Part shown: positions 17,472 through 25,309 of the stretch, piece after piece
Layout of the letters: each line of letters opens with the position of its first letter
How positions within the stretch are numbered: the stretch's first letter is position 1
Source: Thioclava pacifica DSM 10166
GTDB taxonomy: Bacteria; Pseudomonadota; Alphaproteobacteria; Rhodobacterales; Rhodobacteraceae
Direction: 5' to 3'
Length of the DNA: 64,000 nt
Assembly: GCF_000714535.1 (NCBI RefSeq)
Contig: NZ_AUND01000004.1
Coordinates: 16,311 to 80,310 of the forward strand
Position numbers and translations under genes: made by a program
The notes under the pieces: model-generated
Database searches by the model: none
What the model was told of the DNA's origin: nothing
What the model saw: the letters and a program-made list of their open reading frames with translations, nothing else

Positions 17472-18715
17472 GGAGCCTCTGCAAGTTCGGGTTGGGGGGC
17501 CGCAAGCGGCACGGATTTCAAGGCGATGGCGGGATCGGCCAGCGCCGCGAGTTCGGGTGATTGACCGGCCTCGATCCAGCGCTTCGCGGTCATGTAGGCG
17601 CGCGGGTCGTTCATCGCATCGACGGCGAGCAGCCGCGCGCCCGCGAAATACCAGTGAGAGACCGTGCCGGGCTTGTCGCCCGGGCGCACGATCACACTGT
17701 CATGGCCGGTATTGAGCCCTGCGATCTGAAGTTTCACGTCATATTGGTCCGACCAGAACCAGGGCTTTGCAACATACGGCGCGCCCTGTTCGAGCATCGC
17801 GGCCGCGACGGCCTCGGCTTGGTCGATCGCATTGGGCACCGATTCCAGACGTATCCGGCACCCTTTGTGCGGGAAGGAGGCGCAATCCCCCGCAGCCCAG
17901 ATTCCGGGCGCAGAGGTCGCGCCCATCGCATCGGTGCGGATGCCGTTCTCGATGGCAAGGCCGGCAGCTTCGGCAAGCGCCACGCCCGGCCGCACGCCGA
18001 TCCCCACGATGACGAAATCAACGTCGAGATCGGTGCCATCGGACAGATGCGCGCGCGTGACCCGCCCGTCCTGTCCCTTCAGCTCCGACAGGCCAACGCC
18101 TTCGCGAATATCGACGCCATGGCTTTCGTGCAGGGCCTTGAACCAAGCGGCCGTTTCGGTACAGGCGACGCGGGCCAACAGGCGTGGGGCCATCTCGACG
18201 AGGGTAACCTGGAGCCCCTTTGCCGCGGCAACCGCCGCCGCCTCGAGCCCGATATAGCCGCCGCCGACGATCAGCACGCGCGCGCCGGGGCGGAATTCGT
18301 CAGCCATCGCATCGGCATCGGCAAGGTTGCGCATCGTATAGACGCCCGCCAGATCACCGCCGATCGCCTTGGGCAACCGGATCGGGTCGGCTCCGGTGCA
18401 AAGCGCGATCTGCGAGGCGGGGATACGGGTGCCGTTATCCAGCACGACGATCTTTTCCGCGGCTTCGATGGCTGCAACGCAGGTGCCCGTCACCAGCTCG
18501 ATCGCGTTCTCGGCGTAGAAGGTTTCGGGTCGCAGGTAGAGACGCTCGCGGTCGAGCTCTCCAAGCATGTATTTCTTCGAAAGCGGCGGGCGCTGGTAAG
18601 GCGGAGCGGGCTCGGCACCGATCAGCTTGATCGGCGTCTCGCAGCCAAGGGCGCGCAGCTTTGCAGCAAGGGCGAGGCCTGCCTGACCCGCGCCGATGAT
18701 GACGATCGGTTTCAT
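17468..18715 (-). CDS. FAD-dependent ferredoxin reductase
   Basis: 415 residues, putidaredoxin-reductase-like. The FAD Rossmann motif IIGAGQAGLALAAKL opens the protein, the NAD(P)H motif VLIVGGGYIGLEAAAVAA lies near residue 145, and GIWAAGDCASF is the second FAD contact. A C-terminal reductase domain follows. It passes electrons from NAD(P)H to the adjoining ferredoxin. A perfect 10-bp hairpin lies between this gene and cynS upstream. Confidence 0.93.
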   Translation of the reverse strand: MKPIVIIGAGQAGLALAAKLRALGCETPIKLIGAEPAPPYQRPPLSKKYMLGELDRERLYLRPETFYAENAIELVTGTCVAAIEAAEKIVVLDNGTRIPASQIALCTGADPIRLPKAIGGDLAGVYTMRNLADADAMADEFRPGARVLIVGGGYIGLEAAAVAAAKGLQVTLVEMAPRLLARVACTETAAWFKALHESHGVDIREGVGLSELKGQDGRVTRAHLSDGTDLDVDFVIVGIGVRPGVALAEAAGLAIENGIRTDAMGATSAPGIWAAGDCASFPHKGCRIRLESVPNAIDQAEAVAAAMLEQGAPYVAKPWFWSDQYDVKLQIAGLNTGHDSVIVRPGDKPGTVSHWYFAGARLLAVDAMNDPRAYMTAKRWIEAGQSPELAALADPAIALKSVPLAAPQPELAEAP

Positions 18716-18740
18716 GGATTATGCCTTTTCAGGGGCGGTC

Positions 18741-18766
18741 GGGGCGGGCCGCGATTGGCCCGCCCC
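18741..18766 (-). repeat. Intercistronic hairpin between cynS and the reductase gene
   Basis: GGGGCGGGCC pairs perfectly with GGCCCGCCCC across a 6-base loop. It lacks a T run on the transcribed strand, so it looks more like an mRNA-stabilising or attenuating structure than a simple terminator. Confidence 0.6.
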
Positions 18767-18775
18767 CCTTGCCGG

Positions 18776-19228
18776 TCAATACATCTTGTAGGGCAGGAAC
18801 TTGCCGTCGAGCACGATGGTCACGCGGTCGCCCTTGGGGTCGGCCTTGCGCGAGATGTCCATCGTGAAGTCGATCGCCGACATGATGCCGTCGCCGAATT
18901 CTTCCTCGATCAGCGCCTTCATCGTGGTGCCATAAACATTCACCACCTCGTAGAGGCGGTAGATCAACGGATCGGTCGGCACGGCGGTCGGCAGCGAACC
19001 GCGATAGGGCACGGTCATCAGCAGCGCGATTTCCTCGTCCGAGAAGTTCAGGCCAAGCGCATTGCCCGCGGCATAGGCCTGCTCCTTGGAGAGCGAGATC
19101 TGGCCCATCAGCGCGGCGGTGGTCCATTCCTTGGACTGGCCGACGGCGGCGGCGACATCGCTCCATTTGATGTCGTTGAAGGTCTTGTGAGCGACGATCT
19201 TCTCAGTGAGTTCGGCACGGGTGGTCAT
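18776..19228 (-). CDS. cynS: Cyanate hydratase (cyanase)
   Basis: 150 residues, close to the usual 156. Cyanase converts cyanate and bicarbonate to ammonia and two CO2 in the cytoplasm as a decamer. The N-terminal helical domain (residues 1-80) and the C-terminal catalytic part are both present. The active-site residues fall in IYRLYEVVNVYG (Arg and Glu) and GIMSAIDF (Ser), and the C-terminus FLPYKMY is conserved. It follows the rhodanese gene by 37 bases in the same operon. Confidence 0.97.
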   Translation of the reverse strand: MTTRAELTEKIVAHKTFNDIKWSDVAAAVGQSKEWTTAALMGQISLSKEQAYAAGNALGLNFSDEEIALLMTVPYRGSLPTAVPTDPLIYRLYEVVNVYGTTMKALIEEEFGDGIMSAIDFTMDISRKADPKGDRVTIVLDGKFLPYKMY

Positions 19229-19265
19229 CTTGATATCTCCTTGTCAGATGATGGGGGGTGCAGGG

Positions 19266-20123
19266 TCAGGCGCCGTAGGGCAGCCCTTCCTCGATCGGCA
19301 GGGACGGATCGCGGGACCATTCGTTCCACGAGCCGAAATAGATCGCGACATCCTTCACACCGGCTTCTTTCAGCGCGAGGAAGGTGTTCGAGGCGCGGGC
19401 GCCCTTGAAGCAGTAGATCTTGACCGGGGTATCGGGGGTGATGCCGACGGTGGCGCATTCGGCCAGCACCTCGGCGCTCGATTTCATCTCGGGGCCATGG
19501 GCGCCGGGTTTCATCATGCGATACCACTCGATCCAGACCGCACCGGGAATCCGACCCTTGCGCGGGCAGAAATCCTTGCCATAGGGCGAGGAGCTTTCGG
19601 CGATCCATTCGTCGATGTCGCGCACGTCGAGGATCACTGCCTCGGGGTCGTCGATCGCGGCCTTCATGTCGGCCACATCCATCATGATGGCACCGGCAGA
19701 AGGGTCGATCTCGAACCCGCCGGGCGTCGGCGCGACAGGCGCGGTCGAGACCGGAAGCCCCTCGGCGGCCCAGGCCGCGAAGCCGCCATGCAGAACCTTA
19801 ACCTTGGGGTAGCCCAGGAAGGAGAGCAGGAAGAAGCCGCGGCAGGACTGACCGAAACCGGTATTCATCGAGGCCTCGTAGATGACGGCCGTCTTCTCAC
19901 CATCAAGCCCGGCGGCTGCGAACTCGGCGGCGAACTTCTCCTTGAGCGCGGCCATACCCGCCGCATCCGAGGTGGCGAGGAAGGTGAAGATGTCATGCAT
20001 GTTCACAGCGCCCGCGACGTGGCCGGCGGCAAAGCTGTCGGGATCGCGCGTGTCGATCACGACAGCCAGACCGGCATCGTTGAGCGCGTGCAGCTCGGTG
20101 GGGGTGATAAGTTTCGTTTCCAT
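19266..20123 (-). CDS. Two-domain rhodanese-type sulfurtransferase
   Basis: 285 residues from the ATG at 20123 with AGGGAG upstream. Two rhodanese modules are present. The N-terminal module lacks the catalytic Cys (loop EASMNTG), as is normal; the C-terminal module has it in YCFKGARAS. Such enzymes move sulfane sulfur from thiosulfate, mercaptopyruvate or a persulfide to an acceptor such as cyanide. DVRDIDEWIAE is the usual inter-module landmark. Its placement between a flavoprotein and cyanase suggests that it handles sulfur released from the pathway substrate. Confidence 0.92.
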   Translation of the reverse strand: METKLITPTELHALNDAGLAVVIDTRDPDSFAAGHVAGAVNMHDIFTFLATSDAAGMAALKEKFAAEFAAAGLDGEKTAVIYEASMNTGFGQSCRGFFLLSFLGYPKVKVLHGGFAAWAAEGLPVSTAPVAPTPGGFEIDPSAGAIMMDVADMKAAIDDPEAVILDVRDIDEWIAESSSPYGKDFCPRKGRIPGAVWIEWYRMMKPGAHGPEMKSSAEVLAECATVGITPDTPVKIYCFKGARASNTFLALKEAGVKDVAIYFGSWNEWSRDPSLPIEEGLPYGA

Positions 20124-20142
20124 TGGACAATACTCCCTGTTC

Positions 20143-20162
20143 ACGCCGTCCCTGAACGGCGT
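20143..20162 (-). repeat. Small hairpin upstream of the rhodanese start
   Basis: ACGCCGT and ACGGCGT form a 7-bp stem with a 6-base loop, 20 bases upstream of the rhodanese ATG. Together with the next hairpin it fills the gap after the flavoprotein gene. Confidence 0.4.
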
Positions 20163-20195
20163 CCTGTTGGATCGTCTGAAAGTCGCGAGGGTGGA

Positions 20196-20223
20196 GTGGC
20201 GCGCGGAATTCTCCCCGCGCCAC
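20196..20223 (-). repeat. Intercistronic hairpin after the flavoprotein gene
   Basis: GTGGCGCGCGG pairs with CCGCGCCAC with a two-base bulge, immediately after the flavoprotein stop at 20235. It is a second GC-rich structure in this operon without an obvious T run. Confidence 0.5.
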
Positions 20224-20234
20224 GTCCGGTAGGG

Positions 20235-21344
20235 TCAGCCTTCGAGCTGGTCGATCAGCATCCGCAGATGTTTGGTCGCGGGAGTCACGATGCCGACGAA
20301 ATAGGCCTCGCGCAGGCGGCGCTGCGCCACGCCGTGGGTGACATAACCGCGTGCGCCCTGATGCAGCTGCGCCCAATGCGCGGCCTTCATCGCCAGTTCG
20401 CCACCCGCAAGGCGGGCCTTGAGCACGCGCAGATAGAAGGCGTCGCTCTCGTCATAGGGCGTGGCGCACATCTCGACCACATCGGCCACCAGCGCGTCAT
20501 ACTCGGCTTCGAGATCGCTCGCCTGAACGGGCAGGTATTTATTCACATGGCCCAGCGGGGTTTCCACCTGCTTGATCAGGTCGATGCAGTTCTTGATGAT
20601 CCCGGCGGCCATCCCGCATTGCAGCAGGGTGAAGCCCGAACGCATCCGCTTGACGAAAGGCTCGGCCGGATCGGCCAGCACCCAGTCATCGGACACGAAG
20701 ACATCGCGGAACATCACGTTGCAGGTCGCGGTGCCACCCATCGCCACGAATTCGTGGTCCAGCTTGAGCTTGATGCCGTCCCAGCCGGCATGAATGATCG
20801 CCATCACCCGCTTGGGCGTGTCCTGGCCTTCGACCTCGACATGGAACATCGTTCCGAAATAGCCGTCCTCGGGCAGGTTCGAGACCCAGGGGAGCAGCCC
20901 CTTGACCTTGTAGCCGCCCTCGACGCGCTCGCCCTTCAGGCGCATCGGTTCGATCTCGCCCAGAGCCTTCATCGGGTTCGACATGCCGGTGCCACCCAGA
21001 GCCTCGCCGCGCGCGACCTGGGGCAGAAGCTCGGTCTTGAGGTGGTCGTTGTCGGAGCTCGCGATATACCAGGCCAGCGTGTCCTGCGCCCAGAGGCAGA
21101 AACCGGTGGAGAGGCACTCCTCGGAGGCGCGCGCCATCGCCAGCACCGCGGTCGTCAGATCGACATCGCTGTCCTTGCCGCCGATATGGGTGCCATAGGC
21201 GCCCGCCTTGCCATAGGCGCGCACGATCTCTTCGGGGTAGATCCGCTCGTCATCGATCTTGCGCACGAGCGGCGCCAGCATCTCGGCCGAGACGCGCTCG
21301 ACCTCGGCGGGGTCATAGGCGGTAATGGGGGCTACAACATTCAT
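20235..21344 (-). CDS. Acyl-CoA-dehydrogenase-fold flavoprotein, possibly a monooxygenase
   Basis: 369 residues from the ATG at 21344 (AAAGGA upstream). The protein follows the ACAD fold: helical N-terminus, a middle beta domain (GGTGMSNPMKALGEIEP, YKVKGLLPWVSN), and a C-terminal four-helix domain (YVTHGVAQRRLREAYF). The catalytic glutamate of true acyl-CoA dehydrogenases, normally in a YEGTxxI-like segment, is not seen; the corresponding end reads VGIVTPATKHLR. ACAD-fold proteins without that base include DszC/SfnB-type flavin monooxygenases acting on organosulfur compounds. With ferredoxin, rhodanese and cyanase alongside, oxidation of a sulfur or C-N substrate is a reasonable inference. 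Confidence 0.85.
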   Translation of the reverse strand: MNVVAPITAYDPAEVERVSAEMLAPLVRKIDDERIYPEEIVRAYGKAGAYGTHIGGKDSDVDLTTAVLAMARASEECLSTGFCLWAQDTLAWYIASSDNDHLKTELLPQVARGEALGGTGMSNPMKALGEIEPMRLKGERVEGGYKVKGLLPWVSNLPEDGYFGTMFHVEVEGQDTPKRVMAIIHAGWDGIKLKLDHEFVAMGGTATCNVMFRDVFVSDDWVLADPAEPFVKRMRSGFTLLQCGMAAGIIKNCIDLIKQVETPLGHVNKYLPVQASDLEAEYDALVADVVEMCATPYDESDAFYLRVLKARLAGGELAMKAAHWAQLHQGARGYVTHGVAQRRLREAYFVGIVTPATKHLRMLIDQLEG

Positions 21345-21375
21345 CGGTTCGGGTCCTTTACTGAGGGAGGGGAGG

Positions 21376-21402
21376 GCCGCGCCCGCCCGAAGAGGGCGCG
21401 GC
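21376..21402 (-). repeat. Intercistronic hairpin between osmC-like and flavoprotein genes
   Basis: GCCGCGCCC pairs perfectly with GGGCGCGGC across a 9-base loop, between the OsmC stop and the flavoprotein start. Confidence 0.55.
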
Positions 21403-21431
21403 ATCTGGGTCAGCGCGTTTCCCGACCCGGG

Positions 21432-21995
21432 TCAGACGGATTCCGCGACCATGTTCACGGGGCGCGAGAAGGTGTTGAACACCGGCGACCACTGCGTGAC
21501 ATGCGTGATCAGCGCGTCGATCTCTTCTTGCGGGCAATCCGCTTCCATATCGACCTTGATGCGCACATCGGTGAAGCCGACAGGCTTTTCCGACACGTCG
21601 CCGGTGCCCCAGACGGCGGTGATGTTCAGGTCACCTTCCAGCTCGAGCTCGAGCTTCTGGATCGTGATGCCGCGAGCGATGGCATTGGCGTGCAGGCCGA
21701 CCGCGACGCACGAACCCAGCGCAGCCAGCGAGGCTTCGGAGGGGTTCGGCGCGGTGTCGTCGCCCAGCAGCCCCGGCGGTTCGTCGACGATGTAGGGCTC
21801 GAGGTTGCGGATATAGTTCGCGTGACGGAAGCGGCCTTCGGCGACGGTCTTGCACTTGAGCGTCTTGACGGCTTTCGGATCGGCCTTGCCCTTGGCGATC
21901 AGGTCATCGAGGCCTTCCTTCGAAATCGGCGCGAGGCACGAGGTCTCGGCGGTGGGCGCAAGGCAGCCGGTGAGTGCGGTGGCGGGTTCAGACAT
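21432..21995 (-). CDS. OsmC-family protein
   Basis: 187 residues. The OsmC/Ohr fold has a peroxidatic Cys in the central helix, here in AALGSCVAVGLHANA. The second redox Cys, usually in a CPVxxT segment, appears replaced: the site reads WSPVFNTFS. It may therefore act as a one-cysteine peroxidase or a thiol/sulfur carrier rather than a standard organic hydroperoxide reductase. The first 45 residues (with GCLAPTAETSC) extend beyond the common family start. It follows the permease by 36 bases. Confidence 0.85.
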   Translation of the reverse strand: MSEPATALTGCLAPTAETSCLAPISKEGLDDLIAKGKADPKAVKTLKCKTVAEGRFRHANYIRNLEPYIVDEPPGLLGDDTAPNPSEASLAALGSCVAVGLHANAIARGITIQKLELELEGDLNITAVWGTGDVSEKPVGFTDVRIKVDMEADCPQEEIDALITHVTQWSPVFNTFSRPVNMVAESV

Positions 21996-22031
21996 GGGAG
22001 TACCTCCTGGTTGGTGTCTGCGGATTGCGGG

Positions 22032-22853
22032 TCAATGCGCGGTGGCGCGGACCCAGTTGAACTTCTTGACGAGCTGGCCGATGGCGGCGTCGAGGGCGAA
22101 ACCGATCACCCCGATCACCACGACCGTTGCGGCCAGGCGGGAATAGTCGAGCGTGTCGCGGGCATCGTTGATCGCGAAGCCGAGGCCCGAGGTGACGCCG
22201 AGATATTCGGCAGGCACGAGGACGACCCAGGCCACACCCAGCGCGAGCCGGATACCCTGCATCACGTCGACCGCGATGGCGGGCAGGATCACCGTGCCCA
22301 GCAGATGCAGCGGGCGTGCGCCGAGGTTGCGTGCCACCTTGAGCCAGGCCGGATCAATCCGGCGGACGCCCGCGGCGGTCGAGAACAGGATCGGCCAGAC
22401 CGCAGCCATCGCGATCAGGAACACGATCGCCCCGTCCCAGGTGTCGAACGCCATGACGGCGATCGGCATCCAGCTGAGCGGCGAGATCATCCGCAGGAAC
22501 TGGAACGGAACGTTGGTGACCTCGTGGATCCTCGGCGCCCGGCCGATCAGGATGCCGACCGGCACCCCGAACGCGGCCGCAAAGAGCAGGCCCAGCCCCA
22601 CCCGTTCCAGCGACGGCCCCGACATCGTGAGCACCTCGCCGGAGACGATCATCTCCCAGAGCCGCTCGAGCGTGGGGGCAGGCGCGAAATCGGCGAAGGC
22701 GTAAAGGTCGGGATCATTCTCGACGATGAACCCGCCGAACCACCAGACGCCCAGAAGGGCCGCGATGCCGATCAGCGCGTTCATCAGGCTGCGCGCCGAG
22801 CCGAGGCGCGGAATGCGCAGGATCGTCGAGGGGAGCTGGACCGCATCACTCAT
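22032..22853 (-). CDS. ABC transporter permease (nitrate/sulfonate/cyanate type)
   Basis: 273 residues from the ATG at 22853, which overlaps the binding-protein stop as ATGA; a longer frame has no ribosome site. Six hydrophobic segments are visible, with the BPD_transp_1 loop in AWLKVARNLGARPLHLLGTVILPA (EAA-like motif). It should form the homodimeric channel of the importer. The family covers nitrate, cyanate, sulfonate, taurine and pyrimidine-precursor uptake, so sequence alone does not give the substrate. Confidence 0.93.
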   Translation of the reverse strand: MSDAVQLPSTILRIPRLGSARSLMNALIGIAALLGVWWFGGFIVENDPDLYAFADFAPAPTLERLWEMIVSGEVLTMSGPSLERVGLGLLFAAAFGVPVGILIGRAPRIHEVTNVPFQFLRMISPLSWMPIAVMAFDTWDGAIVFLIAMAAVWPILFSTAAGVRRIDPAWLKVARNLGARPLHLLGTVILPAIAVDVMQGIRLALGVAWVVLVPAEYLGVTSGLGFAINDARDTLDYSRLAATVVVIGVIGFALDAAIGQLVKKFNWVRATAH

Positions 22854-24124
22854 AGCTTGAAGATCTCCTCGCGAGTGTAGGGATCCGCGCCGCCGGCGAC
22901 CGACGGATCGGCCTTCCACTCGGGGTATTTCTCGAGCGCGGCTTTCACGTAGTCGTAGTTGACGAGGTCATTGGCCACGAACTCCGGGTCGAGCCCTTCG
23001 AGGAAGGTGGTCTCGCCGGCCACGACCGTTTCGTTCATCGCGTTGACGATCAGCTTGGTCGCGGACGGATAGGGCCAGGGCTGGAAGTCGATTCGGCCGT
23101 TGTGGAATTCGCCCTCGTTCTTGATCGCGCCTTCCTCGATATATTCGGGGTGATCGGCATAGAGCGTCATCGCGCGGGTCACGACCGGGGCCGGGGCGGG
23201 CAGGTAGCCTGCGCCGTCCTTCGACAGAAGCTCGGCCACCTCGGCCTTGTTCTGGCTGGCATAGATGGCGGCCTTGACCACGGCGTTCATCACGCCTTGC
23301 GTCCACTCGGGCTTGGCGGTGGTGTCTTCCTCGTGCATGCACACGACGCAGCAGGGGTGGTTCTTCCAGATGTCGCCGGTGAAGCGCAGCATCCGCGCGC
23401 CTGCCTTCAGCTCACCCAGAGCGTTGAAGGGCTCGGCCACGATATAGGCGTCGATCTTCTTCGCCGCGAGCGCGGGCGGCATGTCCGGCGGCGGCAGAAC
23501 TTGCAGGTTGCACTCGTCGGGAGCCAGCGCCTCGCCCTGCGGCTTGATCACCGGCTTGATGCCATTGGCGCGCAGCGCGTATTGCAGCACGATATTGTGC
23601 ATCGAATACCAGAACGGCACCGCGACCTGCTTGCCGCCGAGGCCCGCGAAATCGGTGATGTCGGTATGTTTGCCGACCACCAGCGCCGAGCCGTTGGTAT
23701 GCGCCCAGGCCATGATCTTGACCGGCACATTGTTGTTGTAGCGCATCCAGACCGGGATCGGCTTGAGGAAGTGCACGAGATTGAACTTGCCCGCCACGAA
23801 GCCCTCGATCAGTGCCGGCCAGGAGCGGATCAGCGTCGGCTTCTCTGCCTTGATGCCCTCTTCCTCGAAATAGCCCTTGGCATGGGCGACGAGCAGCGGG
23901 GTCGCGTCGGTGATCGGCAGGTAGCCGATGCGCAGGACATCATCGGATTGCGCGCGCGCCATCTGCGGCAGGCCAGCGGCCAACCCGCCCAGCATGGCCG
24001 CGAGCCCGCCCTTGGCCAACAGATCGAGCGTCTGACGGCGGCCCGGATCAAACCCTTCTTCGCCACCGCAGCAGGCGGCGTGCAGGTCGTGAGGGTGATT
24101 GTGAGAGCAGGTTTTCTTCGTCAT
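22850..24124 (-). CDS. ABC transporter substrate-binding protein (NrtA/CynA/SsuA type), Tat-like signal
   Basis: 424 residues. The N-terminus is Cys/His-rich (KTCSHNHPHDLHAACC), followed by RRQTLDLL and a hydrophobic stretch ending at ARA: a twin-arginine-like signal, suggesting export in folded form. The mature part is an NMT1/SsuA-type binding protein starting RIGYLPITDATPLLVAHAKGYF. A second Cys cluster occurs in NHPCCVVCMHEED, unusual for a periplasmic protein. The ligand is probably a small anion or sulfur/nitrogen compound, given the operon. Confidence 0.9.
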   Translation of the reverse strand: MTKKTCSHNHPHDLHAACCGGEEGFDPGRRQTLDLLAKGGLAAMLGGLAAGLPQMARAQSDDVLRIGYLPITDATPLLVAHAKGYFEEEGIKAEKPTLIRSWPALIEGFVAGKFNLVHFLKPIPVWMRYNNNVPVKIMAWAHTNGSALVVGKHTDITDFAGLGGKQVAVPFWYSMHNIVLQYALRANGIKPVIKPQGEALAPDECNLQVLPPPDMPPALAAKKIDAYIVAEPFNALGELKAGARMLRFTGDIWKNHPCCVVCMHEEDTTAKPEWTQGVMNAVVKAAIYASQNKAEVAELLSKDGAGYLPAPAPVVTRAMTLYADHPEYIEEGAIKNEGEFHNGRIDFQPWPYPSATKLIVNAMNETVVAGETTFLEGLDPEFVANDLVNYDYVKAALEKYPEWKADPSVAGGADPYTREEIFKL

Positions 24125-24139
24125 CGGTCGCGTCTCCGT

Positions 24140-25009
24140 TCAGATCTGAGTGAAGTCATTGGTCGTCTCAGTGGCCTCGCCCGGCGCGTCCGCAGCCTGC
24201 GAGTAGATGTTCATCAGGCGGCTGTGTTCGGCCTGGAATTCGTCGGAGCCGCCGCTGCGCTCCTCTTCCGAGAGCGTGATCACGGTGTCCTCGAAGACGC
24301 GGCCGGGATTGGCCTTGAGCACGATCACGCGGTCGGCCATGCGGACAGCCTCGCCCACATCATGGGTGACCAGCACGAGGGTCAGCCCGAGATCGCGGGC
24401 GATCTGGCGCACATCGCGTTGCAGGTTGCGCCGGGTAAAGGCGTCGAGCGCAGAGAAGGGTTCATCAAGCAGCAGCATCTCGGGCTTGGGCGCGAGCGAG
24501 CGGGCCAAGGCCACGCGCTGCTGCTGCCCGCCGGAGAGCTCTTGCGCATTGCGATCGGCGAAGGCGCCAAGATCGACAAGGTCGAGGATCTCGGGGATGC
24601 GCTTCGCGATCTGGTCATTGCGACGGGTGAATTTCAGCCCGAGCGCCGCGTTCTGCGCGACGGTCATCCAGGGAAACAGCGAGGGTGCCTGAAACATCAT
24701 CACCCATTTCGGCGAAGGCTCGCGGATCGTGTTGCCGTTGATGACGACTTCACCTTCGGAAGGGTGCGTCAGCCCCGAGAGCATGTGCAGCAAGGTGGAC
24801 TTGCCGCAGCCCGAACGGCCCAGCAGCGCCACGACCTCCCCGGCTTTGATCTCGAAGTCGATCCCGTCGAGCACCTTGCCATCATGGCGACGATACGCAT
24901 GGCTCAGCCCCTTGATGGCGACATGGGCCCCGACCGGGGCAGGGCGGCGGCGCGGGGCGTCTTGGGTGCCTTGCGCAGCGCTGTCGGACAAGGTGAGCGT
25001 CATGGCCAT
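24140..25009 (-). CDS. ABC transporter ATPase (nitrate/sulfonate/cyanate type)
   Basis: 289 residues; AAGGAG precedes the ATG at 25009. Walker A is GRSGCGKST, the signature LSGGQQQR, Walker B MLLLDEPF and the switch His lies in VTHD. It is the first gene of the nine-gene operon, 15 bases before the binding-protein gene. An N-terminal extension of about 25 residues (AQGTQDAPRRRPAP) precedes the core. Confidence 0.94.
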   Translation of the reverse strand: MAMTLTLSDSAAQGTQDAPRRRPAPVGAHVAIKGLSHAYRRHDGKVLDGIDFEIKAGEVVALLGRSGCGKSTLLHMLSGLTHPSEGEVVINGNTIREPSPKWVMMFQAPSLFPWMTVAQNAALGLKFTRRNDQIAKRIPEILDLVDLGAFADRNAQELSGGQQQRVALARSLAPKPEMLLLDEPFSALDAFTRRNLQRDVRQIARDLGLTLVLVTHDVGEAVRMADRVIVLKANPGRVFEDTVITLSEEERSGGSDEFQAEHSRLMNIYSQAADAPGEATETTNDFTQI

Positions 25010-25309
25010 CGGATCTCCTTCCGGGGTGGAAACGAACAGGTCTGTCTATTCACTGCACCGTGAGGGAGGATCGTCAATCGAACCGGACGTTTCCGCCGCA
25101 AAATTCCAAAACTGAGAAAAAAATAAGCAAAAAAAGGGGTAGAATGACCGTATTTGGTCGGAGGCTTGCCCCAAGATACAGAAATGCCCGATTCTTGATC
25201 CCGGCGTCACCTGCGACAAAATGGACCAATCTGTCTTGATCTTTCTTCTTGGCTATGCCATCAAAACCTCGAGTTGTTTTAAATCTCACCCATGCATTAA
25301 GGTGAATTC
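25010..25309. promoter_or_regulatory. Divergent promoter region of the cyanase operon and its TetR gene
   Basis: 300 bases, clearly A/T-richer than the surroundings around 25080-25300 and without a believable gene. It must carry the promoters for both directions. A dyad ACAG-GT-CTGT lies at 25036-25045, 27 bases before the ATPase ATG, and a related TCTGTC occurs near 25230; these are candidate TetR operators, weakly supported. Confidence 0.55.

Noticed and set aside
17561..25063. Very long plus-strand frames (17561-19408, 19206-22880, 23102-25063)
   Set aside because: They are opposite a well-defined operon, are His/Gln/Arg-rich and have no family motif; they reflect high GC content.
25074..25289. 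71-residue minus-strand frame in the TetR/ABC divergent region
   Set aside because: It covers an A/T-rich promoter region, has no ribosome site or family match, and codon use is unlike the neighbours.
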